Positions 38,367-52,800 of a stretch of DNA of 64,000 nucleotides are shown here, in pieces (the first letter of the stretch is position 1; each line of letters opens with the position of its first letter). The DNA lies in contig OZ014415.1 in assembly GCA_963965975.1 (NCBI GenBank), positions 687,001-751,000 of the forward strand, in the 5' to 3' direction. This stretch comes from Xestospongia bergquistia (lineage: Eukaryota > Porifera > Demospongiae > Haplosclerida > Petrosiidae). The notes below the pieces were generated by a model. That model did not search any database. It saw only the letters and a program-made list of their open reading frames with translations, and was not told where the DNA came from. The translations under genes and the position numbers were made by a program.

Positions 38367-41300
38367 CTTTAAATGTGTAACCATTTATTTACCTTGTTAC
38401 TAACAACAATAGTCCTTTCATTATAGCCATCATGTTTAGTTTCATTCTGGAGTTTAATACTAAATTCACCAATAGTGACACCTTGAACTAATGAAGGCCA
38501 ATATTGATAACAAACCTCCTAAATAATATTAATTTACTTTAGTGTAAAATATGAGACACAAATGTTAACTGACTTTTCCATTCTCTCTCAAATGACCAAG
38601 CATTACAATAGAAGATGTCTTTCTATCCATAACCATTTTCCAAAAGCTACGACAAGTATTTTCCATTGGACCCTCTGCAATAATAAATGCTTTCTTCTGC
38701 TTATAACCCTGACAAAGCAAAGAATATTTATTGCAGCAATAATAAACAAATAACAGCTTCCATCATTACTAACTTCATCTTTGCTCTGTTAATTTTTATA
38801 TAACACACTTTGCACACTAGACAATTCTAATACTTCTTGTTAGTTATTGAAAATGATGAATAAAATTAAAACACCTACTTTAACTACTAATGTATATGGC
38901 AACAAATGAATTTAATTAAACTTAACAATAGCTTTATATCAGTGTAACTGTATAGAGTAAAGAGAGTAAGGTTGTATAATGCTCTATCTACCCTTGTTTG
39001 TCTATCCTCTTGATATAGCCAGTACTTACATTGACAAAGACTGCATTGATATAGTCTGGATGTTCACCTTTAAGTGGAACACGATGTTTATCAGCTAATG
39101 AGATAAATAAATTAATGTTAATATGACATTAAATTATTGGTAATTTATCTCAGTAATACACATATAGAGATGACCTTAGCAACAAGGTGAAATGTCAATA
39201 ATCTTCTACATACTGTGCAATGTTAATAGTTTTTGTTATGGTAATGATGCAGTTTCATTTAAAAATGCTAGCTATCTAACAAACAGACAGATACTCACAA
39301 GGTAGAAACTCATTTGCTCGATTTTTGTCTAGATTTTGTAATGCTATATCACGTCTGATTTCATTTGGACGTGGTGTTACTTGTTCCAATACCTAAACAT
39401 ATAGACAAATAGACAGTAGTATACTAATATATCTGTTATATAAGTTAAAGAAATTATCAATTAAATTAGATATGATACATATATATATATAGGAAAGGTT
39501 AGTATATGCATTTGTTTGGTTTTCTTCCAAGAACAAACAGTACATTCTGTTTCCTATATATATATATATATTATATATATATAGGAAAGGTATATAGTTT
39601 GATTGAAATTACATATTGGAAGTTAAAAAAATTCTTCATGTTGTTAGAAAGTAACTCAATCTTGTATCTTTCAATGTTATTAAAACCAAATGAAGTTTAG
39701 TTCTAAACTAATCACTATATGCTATTATATCATTAAGTTATATAGACACTGTAGTCATTATAGTCTGTAAATATAAACAGCATGGGGCAGAATTAATTGT
39801 TTAGATTAGCCAATTAATTATATTTTTCAATGTTATTTATTTTCAAGAACAAACAGTACATCCTGTTTACTATAAACTCATATACCTGAAACTGATGTTC
39901 AAATCCATTCTGTCTAGTACTTGGATCAGTATTGGTCATTTTATTGACAGTAATACGAATATTTGCAGTAATAATCTGAGTATCTCCACAGGTGATAGAT
40001 TCCAATATAGCATCATTGATAAAGATATATTGATCCTGTGGAGAGTATAATGCAATGAAATAACTAATTGTATATATCATATATAGTGCCACATTATATC
40101 TAATTTATATATACATGTGATCATATTAATAATTAAGGTAAATGAATAAAACAATTTAGGCCTTTGTTATTATGAAAGTGTTATGACTTCTTATTGAAGG
40201 AAAAGTATGAAAATTACAAAAAGTGTGTGAGAGAATGCTTCAAGGTATACTTATAGACTGACAAGCTAAACTGTTTTATAAGTAGCTCTCTTTTAATTAT
40301 ATGATTTCTTACTAGAGTTTGGACCATCTTCATACGTTTATGTCGAAGCTGGTTGATGATATCCATTATATTAACATGTCCCTCTTGTTCAACCTGTTGT
40401 AGTACCATATCAATAGTAATAAATGTCCCTGTACGACCTACACCAGCACTAGAGAGAAAGGAAGGAGATAATGTAGGATTATAACAAAGGAAAGAGGAGA
40501 CATCTGTTGTTAAAGTATCTGTTGATATGTCAGTTTACCTGCAATGGACAACCATTGGTCCTCTCTTTGGATGATACTCTTTTCTGATACGTCTATGGAA
40601 GGTAAGGATTGAGGTAGCATAATCAGGGACACCATGATCTGGCCAGGAAGTAAAGTGATATTGAGTCAATTTATGTGAGCTATCAGATAACTAGAAGAGA
40701 CAATAATAGGAACATTCAGAGACTTTTAACTATCCCACCTTTACTTGCAGATTCCTAATAGTGTAATCAGTAAATATTTGTTGATCCATTAAAGTCACTC
40801 GGAATGGACCAAAATCTTTGGAACCAGATTCAGGCCAATATTGACGACACTTTATCTTTTCACTTTCCTTGAGGTTGGTTACCATAACAACGATGGGTGG
40901 TTTTTCTTGCCAGATCAGTCGCCAGAAATCAACTAATGTCTTAACTAGCGGACCTAAAAATAATGTAACATTATTATCTCTTAAAATATTGATCTTGTAA
41001 GTGTTGCCCTCACTAATGCTCATCTAAACAACTACCCAGTGAGTAGACAGGTCATACAATCTAGATCACATGTTATGTGGACTGACCTTGAGTAGCAACA
41101 TATTGATGTTCCCCAGCATAACCCTATTAATATAATTTGGAAAGGAATTCTAAGATATAACTTTGTATTAACACGAGACAGTTTATGAAAAGCAATATCA
41201 GATATGGGATAGCACTGTCTATGTGGGAATGACCCAATGTTCTTATTTCTATTTAGTCTAAGCTATGATAGGTAGAAAACCTTTAAACAGTGTTTTTATA

Positions 41301-44300
41301 CAGAAGGTTATATTTTATATGAGGTATCAGTTCTTATTTCAAACATTAGAACAATCAATGTAATGATTTATATAGAAGTAACAACATATATTATTATTAT
41401 AACATGAAGGAAGAGGTTCTTTCTATTCTTTAGACAATTTTCTGTAATCTTAAAGAGAAAGGGCAGGATCTGAAACTGTGTGACTATTATGTTGGAATTT
41501 TTATATTTCTATTTCTACTTAGTCTTAATTTGTATTATCATCATAATTTTATGATCTTGTGAGAACATTTTATGTACTTATTGAATATATACTTACATCA
41601 AGATAGGAGGCATTTATATAGTCATGTTGACAGTCCTGTTGTCCAGGTATTGGATTAAGAATAATACGATTATCATCATCTAATAAATAATTAATAAAAT
41701 GATGCCATAAAATATAAATGTTTAGACATTAAGAATGACACTATTTAGAATTATACATGTATTATATATACACTGTACATGTATTTAGACTGTTATTATA
41801 CATAGTATATGAGACAGCTGGTAGGTAAACATGTACATAAAGTTATATAGTGAACTAAACAACTTTACTAAAATAATCTTATCTATTATTATAACAGTAG
41901 TAACTAACATATAGTCATATTATTAAATATAATATAAAGTTTATACATATAACTCCATTAATTGTGTATCATTTGATAAAGTTCAATAACAACATTGTAA
42001 TATAATTATAATATTATATTAGGGTAGTAATTAAGTTTTATAGAGTACATTACATTATGTGTTAAATAAAACATGTTATTGGATATAACTACATAAAGAT
42101 TGTGGTCCATGACACAAGGTCATATTATGGCAGGTCACCAGTGTCAAAATTAATATCTCAATAATGGGAGTGACTCACTACTAGCTGTGCATTGTATACT
42201 CAAGTTGTTAGGGTTTAGATTTTAGGGTGGGGTCTAGTAAAAGTATAATTCTGATGATATCACTCCCACAATCATCCAATCATTTTGACACAAATAGCAT
42301 ACCATATCATCTCCAATAAAATTATATTTGTACATGTACTTGTGTGTAATCACTATAGTTCTGTGTACATATATGGATAATGGGTTATGAAGTTATATTA
42401 CTATAGTGTCATGAATATATATGGGTAATGGGTTATGACGTATAGTGTCATGTACATATATGGGTAATGGGTTATGTAATAACATAATTTGTGGAAGTAT
42501 TTTAGTGTAGATAGGATATGTGAGTTAACAAATAGAAAAACTTACAAACTGTGATATTTGTAAAACGATTGAGAGGTTTGTTAGAGGGCATCAGTGCAAC
42601 AGTCACAGGATGCTCATTTTCACCACTTTCCAGTGACTACATGTGATAGTAATAATATAATAAGCAAATATTAATAGTATTATATATGTATGTGTGTAAT
42701 AGATAGAGTATATTGGAATAAAGAACAATATGATTGTACTTTTTATACTTAAGTGTTGTTGCTTTAAGTGAAGATAGCTTGATGACAAAAGACCATAGTT
42801 GTTATTGAGTTATTCTTTCAGTATTTTACTTAGACAAAAGAGCTTGTTTATTCAGAAAGATTCATTTTAACTTATTTATAGTCACTTAAACTATATACAT
42901 GTTTACAAAATGACATTAATACCATAATAAGAACATATATTGTTCTCATTACTAATTACTATGGAATTGATAGTTATGTTCTTTAACAAAAAACATTCAA
43001 AAAGGACATCTATGTTATAATATGATTGTTCTATTATAAATTCCATAGTGATAGCCCTTACACAATAGGCCCAACATCCATATAAGGTCCAATTAATGAG
43101 ATGGTAACAGAATCTTCATAGCTCTAACTATTAACTACACAACTATCAAGTGTCAAGTACTATTAATATAACATTGTATGCTTTTATTATGTATATACTT
43201 TTGATCGATTCAAGCAGATATTAAGCTTCAATCTATTCCTTACAAAATATTCAAACCAGTATGTCTTTCTATCCTCTAGTCATTTATGATGTCAATATAT
43301 TTGTTGCTATGGCAATAGCCAATCATATTGCAATTATATTTTTCAATTGCTAATAAATATTTGTAATCTGATTGGTTAGTAACAATGAAATTAGTATTTA
43401 TTGTATATACTAATACTGTATATGATATTAGTATGTAACTTACTTTAAATTGTAGTTTAAATTTATTGTTTGAATTGGCATGACTATCAGCCACAAATGT
43501 ACCAAAATCTTTCACTGGAATTGGTCCTATATTAGCTTGAAGTGTAGTATTTCCATAAATAGCTTCATCAGTTTCTTCTTTAGTTACTATTAAAATCACC
43601 TGTTGGTCTATACTCCCAGCAGAATTATTAACGACAAACTCGTAAGTTCCTTTATGTGACTCTTCAGCACTGAATATAATTAGACTACCATCTTCCATAA
43701 TGTCATGAGTGTAGTCTTTAGTTATAAGTTGATCATCATGATACCAGTTAAATGTTAGAGGAGGTGTTCCTGTAACATGAACATTGAATTCTACTCTATG
43801 TCCCTCTTTGACTAAAGTAGTACTAGGGAACTCTTCAATTACAGGAGGCATAGCAGCTGGTTTTAGTAGTGCAGTAGAATGTTCTTTAGTAGGAATTACT
43901 AGTAAAGAAGGATAATAAAGGGAGGCTTTTACCAATAAGATTTGATACCTATAACTTCATCATATCCAGTATCTTTATTTATAGTATATGATACAGGTGG
44001 AGGTATCATTTTGTTGTCTTCAACAGAATTTTTTGGTAATTGCCTTCGTTTTCTAGAGCACAATATATTAAATGTATGTATACAATTATTATTAAGACAG
44101 TATTATATTGGTTTTTTTACGCAAATTAACTTACTTAACAATGACCACTATTATAACAACTACTATGATTGTTATTATGATGAGGGCAACAATAATACCA
44201 GCTGCTATTGCAGCTATATTAGATAGACCTGATGAAGTACCATCTAAAGTTGATATTATTAATGAAAAAACAATAAATGAAAAAACACACCTGTTGGAGT

Positions 44301-46649
44301 TGAAGTTAAAGTTAAACCAATTCCTATATTATATATTATTATAACACAGATATATAATGTCACTATATCTTACTGGTAGAGATTTGAATATCACTCCATT
44401 CTCCTGGTCCTATACTAGTATATGCTCTCACTCCAATGGTATAGTTAGTGTTAGGTAGTAGTTCTCCTATACTGTATTGTGTGTTGGTTGTATTAGTCAT
44501 ATTGTATGGACCATTACTGTTAGACTCTCTATAACGTATCTCATATATGATAATGATACCATTGGGTACTGTGGGTATATTCCATGTAATGTTGATCACT
44601 TGTATTTCTATACCACTTTGTATTAGACCAGATACCATACCAGGTTCTACAATATATCAATAATACATTATATATCAGTAGTAACTGACTTACCAGCTTC
44701 TTCTGTTTGTTGTATTACCTCATCACTTGCTGGTCCAGTTCCAGCATCATTATATGCTGTTACTGTCACAGTGTAGTTAGTGTAAGGTGTGAGTGTTGTG
44801 AGGTTGTACTGTCTGTTGTCTCCTCCAGTGATGTTAACAGTGTCATTGAATGTTGTGTTAGTGTAGTAGAGCAAGTAACCAGTGATGGGTCCATTCTGTC
44901 CAGAGCAAGGTACCTCATCCCATGATACAGTCATGGACCTTGCCTTAACTGATGATATAATGATATTACTGACAGATGAAGTGGGTGCTGTAGATAATAT
45001 GAGAACAATATAATAATTGTAAATATGATAATAAAACATAGTTTACCAGATGAGAGTGTAGTGATATTTTCAGCACCCAGGAGTACAGTGTCATTACCAT
45101 ACGTTCCATTAACACCAACAATACAGTAAGTACCAGGATCAAGACCAGTAAATGTATATGGTGATGAGATTGATAAATTAGTGTGTATAATAGAAAAGGA
45201 TGCTTCACATAATCTACGACATTGACGATGACCTTGATATGTTTGAGGAACAAATGAGGGTAGTGTCCATGTGATAGTTATAGTGGTATTAGTGGTAGTA
45301 AGTGTCAGATTAATAGCTAATGATAAAGATACGAGTAATAGTAGGATTTGTTGAAATACAGAGTGTTATGTAGTATTTAATAAAGTTTATCTGTAAGTAA
45401 TTTACTTACAGAATGTCACAGTGATGTTGTTACTATGATCACTAGGTAGTACTGTATTATTCTCACTGCCATATGATACTACAAAGAAGTTATATGCATC
45501 ACCATAACTCAGTCCTGATGTTATATTCAACATTGTGTTACTGGTATTTTTTGCACTCATAACAGAACTACTACCATTACTGAGTTGATAGAACACCTCA
45601 TAACCAGTTACTCCTGACACAGATGACCAGGAGAGTTGTATATGAGTCAGACCTGTGTTCAGTCTTGTAGCATTCAGACCAGTAGGAGTACCAGCAACTA
45701 TAACAGAGAGAGAATATGTATACCATCCTACTTAGTGATTAACTAACCTGTTATAGGCTGTGATGTATTACTACTATTTGTAGCAGTGACACTACCAATA
45801 GTACCATTAGCTACTCTGGCATTGGAGACAGTACACTGGTAAGTACCAGCTTGTCTCATCCTCACTGTCACTGTCACCTGTGTAACAAATTCTGGTCCAT
45901 TCACTACCACACGAGACAGGTCACCACTAGCAATGGTGAATGGGTTACTTCCATCTGTACAAGTGACATTAGTGGGAGGTCCATCAGAGACATTGAAGGT
46001 AAGAGTGAAGACTGGAGGATTAGCATCTCTTGTGGAGGTGAGAGAGAACTTCATAGAGGAGTCTACATCAGGACCATCTATATAATAGTGAGATATATCA
46101 TCACTTTATTACTACATGAATTCAGTCACTGACCATTGATATTGTAAGTAACACCTCTGTATCCTCCTACCACTAGTGTTTGGTTCACTCCATTCTCATC
46201 AGGAATGATACAGGTATACAGACCTTCATAACCTTGTAGTTTTTCATTTCTAGCTAGTGCAATCTGACCTGTGAACCTCTTAGAGAATATTGGACTTGGT
46301 GCTGAGCTATTATCAAATGCTTCATTAAACAAAGGTACTTGAGTACCATTAGGATAATACCATAGTCCAATATTAGAACCATTATTAGCACTCTGACACC
46401 ACAAGGCATCATTAGTACCATCATTATTCTTATCAATATCAAAAAACTGTCCAGCATATATCATTGAGAAGTCTGGTATTATCATATTCTCATAGGGTAG
46501 ATACAGTTGTACACCTGTTATTATGAAGTATATATTAATGATCACTCTAACAACAACTACTTACCATTACTAGGTCTGTTGGTAGGTACTTGTCCATCTC
46601 CTAGTTGTACTAGTAGTAACATACAAGACATTAACTCTTTTAACCACAT
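37335..46649 (-). CDS. Gene E: receptor tyrosine phosphatase without Ser/Thr linker (1406 aa)
   Basis: Exons: 46565-46649, 46134-46514, 45748-46077, 45410-45697, 45047-45316, 44694-44987, 44374-44646, 44135-44243, 43949-44052, 43444-43883, 42546-42636, 41597-41679, 41087-41123, 40739-40953, 40539-40690, 40313-40448, 39886-40035, 39299-39392, 39030-39094, 38574-38708, 38393-38518, 38128-38279, 37504-37639, 37335-37409; 4221 nt. Plan as gene D, but FN3-4 joins the membrane exon directly. The acceptor at 44243 (CAACTTTAG) was chosen because the upstream one near 44292 gives a frame with early stops; with 44243 the total is a whole number of codons. D1 has SWPDHG and [10 protein letters not shown] (Cys about 1050). 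D2 keeps HCSDTVTRSG without WPD. Cytoplasmic Ig and YANFT tail are present. Likely functional. Confidence 0.85.
38317..38363. repeat. (CA)n(TA)n microsatellite in gene E intron
   Basis: Short CA run followed by a longer TA run, at the same intron position as the AT runs of C and D. Confidence 0.9.
42358..42480. repeat. Three-copy minisatellite in gene E intron
   Basis: Three copies of a unit with 'tacatatatgggtaatggg', about 40-50 bp apart. The same intron has two copies in D (31798-31880) and one in C (near 19726). Confidence 0.8.
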
Positions 46650-46886
46650 CTTGTTTGTTGCAGACAAACTGTACAGCAGCTGAGAGGAAATATCTCTTCA
46701 TGCTAAGGTGGAGCAATTTATCAACAATGTACACAAAAATCTTTAAAATATTTAAAGTGATGTTGACACTCCTGAGCTATGACAGTTAATTATAATAATA
46801 TTCATTACGAGAAATTATTAATAAATGAAAAATTTTAAAATGTCCACACAAAATTTTTAATATAATATGTAGTTTCTTAAAATTAA
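46650..46886. promoter_or_regulatory. Gene E 5' flank running into the end of gene F
   Basis: Only 237 bp separate the start of E from the stop of F, so the promoter of E and the 3' UTR of F must share or overlap here. The block conserved with C and D lies at 46675-46745. No other feature seen. Confidence 0.4.
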
Positions 46887-49800
46887 TCAAACACTTTTAA
46901 AGTTAGCATAAAGATCAAAAGAATCAATATAAGTTAGTAATACTTCATGACAATACACATAATGATCCTATAATAAAGGTAATGATGTAATAATTATGTC
47001 ATTATAAATAATAACTAACTATTTGAGAGAGGAGTCCAATACGTCTGGTACGAGCCATTTTCAGATATTTAAAGACATCCATTTCTCCTTCAGTCTTAAG
47101 ACGCTCCAACTGAGAGTGAATACATATAAAGGCTCCAGAACGACCTACACCATCACTATAAGAGGATCAAGACAGATACAACTCAATAACATTTAAAGTT
47201 GAATTACTTACTTGCAGACTATAGCAATAGCTTTGTTACCAGAGTTCATTTGAGCTCTTGTTAACATATCAATAAGTTCAATAATGGATCCAGTACTAGT
47301 AGGATGACCATGTTCTGGCCAAGTAGTGTAATGGAACTGAGTCACTACATGACCCTCATGCTCTGTCTATTAAAGTTATTATAACATTATTACAATATTA
47401 TTTTCTGTACCTTGTTGCTAGGAAAAATTAAAATTTTTCTAATAAGAAAGTCTTCATTGGAGATCTCAGATTGTAATCTGACATTAAACTTTCCATATAA
47501 CATTGGTTCTTCCTCCTTTGTTGGCCAGTACATGTAACATTTCTCTATACCATCTTCAACACTGTTACATAACTGAACAATAGAGTGACATTTAAACTCC
47601 CAAATCATTTGCCAAAAATCTTGGACAGTATTTTTTAAAGGACCCTGTGTCACAATATATGCATTACGTTTCTTGTGCCCCTATATGTTATAAAACAAAT
47701 ATAATATAATATAATATAATATAATAGTGATATGTGTTATTGAAATAAAGTTTATAGATATTAACTTTATATGAAAGAAATAATACCAGAGTATCTAGGT
47801 CATCAACTAATTATACAGGAGCTTCTGCATAATAATTGCATGATAATTTATGGAGCTTGATTTACAATATGTAAACCCAGTGTCTCATTCTTAGTTGATA
47901 TCAGTACTATTTATAACAATGACAAATTAATAACTTACATCAACTATACTGGCATTAATATAATCAGGAGTTTCTCCATCAGTTTTGAGTCGGGGTCTAA
48001 ATCCATTCACTAAAAACAAAGATGAGACAATAAGAACATCCTATTGATAATATCATCATCTTACAAGGCAAGATGGTAGGATAACGGTTCTTAGCTGAAT
48101 TAAAAGGTTGCTGTGCATCAGTGAACATACTCTCATCTGGTTTATAACAAACCTCATTTAACAACTAAATAAATTTCAACTAAGAGAGTCAATGATACAG
48201 TTTGTCTTACCTGTAGTTGTGCTTCAAAACCTGTGATGTCTTTATCAGGTATCGTCTTTCTTAACTCATTTATTGCTATCCTTAGGTTTGTTGAAGTGAT
48301 ACTGGTATCTCCACAAGTAATGATCTCATCTAGAGCATCATGTATAAAGACATACTGAGGCTAAAAAAAGATGACAGCAATAATAAATTACAACAACAAC
48401 AACAAAACAGAAACATCAAGCAGATATTACATAGCTTTGATATACACAATCATAACTAGAAATATCATTTATAATTAACATAGTTTCTCTTACCAATGTC
48501 TGGACCATATACATTCTTTTTCTTCTCATTTGTATCAAGAACTCATAAATATTAATGGAGTCTTCTAATTTGAGTCGATCCATCATACTATCTAACATAA
48601 CAAAAGTCCCAGTACGACCTACACCAGCACTACAATGTACCAATAGAGGTATACCCTTATCTTTGTCATGATCTTTTTGTACTCGTTTAATAAATGCAAT
48701 AAGAGATGTAGCAAATTGAGGAACACCATGATCAGGCCAAGAGGTGAAGTGGTAATGACTGATTTCAAGAGAAGCTAAGTCTGAATCTCCTTCCTTTAAA
48801 CAAAGATGTTGGAGTACATAAATAATGTTTTATAAATGTGTGTTAGTGAGAGTACCTTAGTAACTTTAAATGTACGAATAGTGTAGTCAGCAAATGGTAC
48901 GACTGAGGTCAGATTGACTGTTAGTCCTTCTGTAGTGGACAAATTTTCTCCAACATTTTCAGGCCAATATTGTTCACATTTTTTCTAAAGAAAAATATAA
49001 CAATTTGTTATAAATGAACACAAACACTCATTATATATACTACATTATCAAACACTCATTATATATATTACATTATCAAACACTCATTGTATATACTACA
49101 TTATCAAACACTCATTATATATATTACACTATGTATATCCTAATAGTTTAATGCATTGGTTGATGTTGAAGTTCCTCTAAAAATGTTTACCTCTAATTTT
49201 GAAAAGTAAATATTATCCCTTGATGATTGTTTAAAGTAACTACAATAACTAGTGTATTAGTGTTGTGATGTGGGAGAGATAAGCTAAATATAGTAGAGTG
49301 TTTTGTTACTAAATATAGTAGATTGGATAGCTATATAAAGTATTATGATAAATATAGTAACATGATTCATATTATTATAGAGTAATTCTAAATATAGCAA
49401 CTTATATGACAATATGGAGTATTATTATTCTAAATATAGCAGAATGTACTAAATATAGTCATGTTCTGAGTTACACGTGTTTCCACTAACCGTTATCTAT
49501 ACTTGATATAATAATGTTTAATATAGTAGGGTAATTTATGTGATGATAAGTACTATGATAGAATGTGTCATAATAACAGCTGGTTTTATAAGGGTATGAG
49601 GGAGTAAAATGGAACCACTCCATTGTTATCAGAACAGCTAATTCTACATTTATATATACTGAAGTGATTTACAGACCAGCTGTGTTATGTTAAATGAGGT
49701 AAAAAACATGTATGACACACCTTGCCTCCTTCTATAACTCCAGTTAACATGACAATATGAGCCAATTTATACTCCCAAATCATGCGCCAAAAATCGCCAA

Positions 49801-52800
49801 CTGTTTTACGTAATGGGCCTTAATTGGAATACACACAAAATATAACATCAATGTTAAATTATTGTACATACCTTGAGCAGCAACATAACAATTTTCCTTA
49901 TTGTATCCCTATCAACAGAAATAGTTTTAGTAATAACATTAACTATTTATTATTATTATAAATACTTACATCAACAAAACAGGCATTTATATAATCTGAG
50001 TCACCTTTGGGGGATAATCTTACACGAGTATTATCATCTAATGTAGAAAATAACAACAATATTGTATACATTCAATATCAAGATTACCAACTTACATGGA
50101 AAGATGTTTAGAAAACGATTTTTATGTTTGTTACTTGCTGAGTTGCCAGTTTCACGGGAAGACTCTGTAGCCATTGGTACTGACTATAAAGAAGAGTAAT
50201 GATGATACATTCAATGTCCAAATCTTGTAGCTGACTTTAAATTCTTCTTCAAAACCTTTCTCACCATCACTGCGTAAGCCTTGAACATGTGCATGAAACT
50301 GTCCCTTAGGTATAGGTTTTCTATGATCATTTCCTATAAGAAATGACATCATATGACATCATATGACATCATTATTACATCGTAACTTCCTCTTACCAAG
50401 GTTGGCATAAACTGGTTCTTCCATCATTTCTTGTACCTCTTCTTCATCATCTTCATCATCGGTCATCTTTATATCAACTTCATCCTCACCAATGAGTTGT
50501 GTTTTTTCCTCTTCAAGATCTTCAGCCAATTTATTGTGAAAGACGGTGTTAATAATTTCTGAACCCATTGTCATATATTCTGGTTCTGCTGTGGGGACAC
50601 CATTTATGGGAGAGGGAGGTAAAATGCCCAACTCCATAGAATCCTTAACTTTTCCTTTTACAACTTTAGCATAAGTATATTCAAGATCAACTTCTCCAGT
50701 CTTTCGACGTTTATATCTGGAAATATAATTGACATTATATTAGACTATATAACAATGTACTATATAATATAATATAATTGACATTATATTAGACTATATA
50801 ACAATGTACTATATAATATAATATAATTGACATTATATTAGACTATATAACAATGTACTATATAATATAATATAATTGACATTATATTAGACTATATAAC
50901 AATGTACTATATAATATAATATAATTGACATTATATTAGACTATATAACAATGTACTATATAATATAATATAATTGACATTATATTAGACTATATAACAA
51001 TGTACTATATATTATGAAGGCATAATTCTAGTTAATTAAACTGATGTTAATGGATTTATTAATTACATTACATGTACATGTACATTTTAATATTGTGGAC
51101 TTGTTAATTCTGTATGTGACACTAAACATAAATTAAATCATTATGAGTTTTAAAATTAACCCTTACTCTACTAATTAATTATAATAAATTCAACATATAT
51201 TACTAACTTACGTTATTCCTCCTATTACAGCAATAATAACAATAATAATTATAACAATAATTACTACAATTCCTCCAGCTGCACCACCAATTATACCTAT
51301 ATTAACAAAAATGAAGGACTTATTATATTGTATTGTTGTTAATACAAACCTATGTTAATACCGCCAGGACTTCCGAGGGTAGGAGGAGGAGAAGACATTG
51401 AAGTAGAGGTTGTAGATGATGATGAAGATGACGATGGTAATGGTATAAATATATCTTATGAAAATAAAGAAAATACATGTAAACAGATTGACTTTAATGT
51501 TCAAGATTACAATTCATTATGTCTGTCTTTAACTTACTTGGAGGAACTTGAATAGGACTACTATCTGGACCAGTTTCTTCTCCATTTTGACCAAGTATTA
51601 CATAGGTCACTGTTACAGAATATCCTTCTCTAGGATCTAGTCCAGTAAGGACACTTGATGTTTCATTGTAAGGTTCATATTGTACTACAGGATTGGCTGA
51701 CTGACGACGTCTTCCATTACTGCTACCAGGAGCAGCTGTAATTTTGTATATAAAAAATGCTCCAACATCTTCAAAAGTTGACGCAGCCCATGTGACAGTG
51801 ATGGAGAGATCATCTTGCGATCTAGAGGCTTCAATGTCTGATGGACTTTGAGTAGGTGCTAAAGGAGCCATTAATGAACTAGGTGATATTTCAAGACATT
51901 TCATCTTTACTTACATGATGGCTGACTAAATACAGTAATAGTTACATTCTCTCCTTGACCAACTTCATTGACAGCACCAATTGTAATATAATAAGGAATA
52001 CCAGGTGCTATATTAATAGAAATAAATATTGAAGTATTAAGTTTTTAGTAACTTACCTAGTTTAGTGATCAAATTAGTGTATACATTTGTATCAGGAGTA
52101 CTTAGGACAAAGGCTGTGTTATTGGGTTGATTTCTTCTATTATTTACTGCTATATTATAACGACTAATATATCCATTGGGTAAGGTAGGTGGAGTCCAAG
52201 TGAGGTTAACTGTGGAATCATTGACAATGGGTATAGAAGTTATCACTAAGATATTAGTAATTTGAATTGGAATTGTGAATAGATTGACAGCTGATGAAAC
52301 TATAACAAAAGAAACAAAATCAAATTATGTAAAACATATTAGTATATCTACTTACTATCAGGATCAGTTCTTCCTTTAGTAATAGCACTAGGTCCATATC
52401 CAACTGATGTACTAGCTGAAACAGTAGCAGTATAATCCTGATAGGGTGAGAATCCATTAATAGTCATGGAAAAAGTTTCTTGAATAAGAGACACATCAAT
52501 TATTGTGTTGTTAATTTGGTTAGTAACCAAGTTTATTACAGTGAGATTATATTGTATGATAATGCCATTAGGAGTAACTGGACGTCTCCAGTTAAATGTA
52601 ACATCAGTTTTAGTTGGAATGGAAGTAAAGTTTTGAGGAGCATCACTAGGTCCTATTTGGGAATTATTTAAACAACATAGCTAATGTATACTTCTCTTAC
52701 TGTCTTCTACAGTAGCAAATTGACATTGTAAAGGAGGTCCTTCACCTACTACATTAATAGCTGATAGATTACAGTTGTAAACGGTATAAGGTGACAAGTT

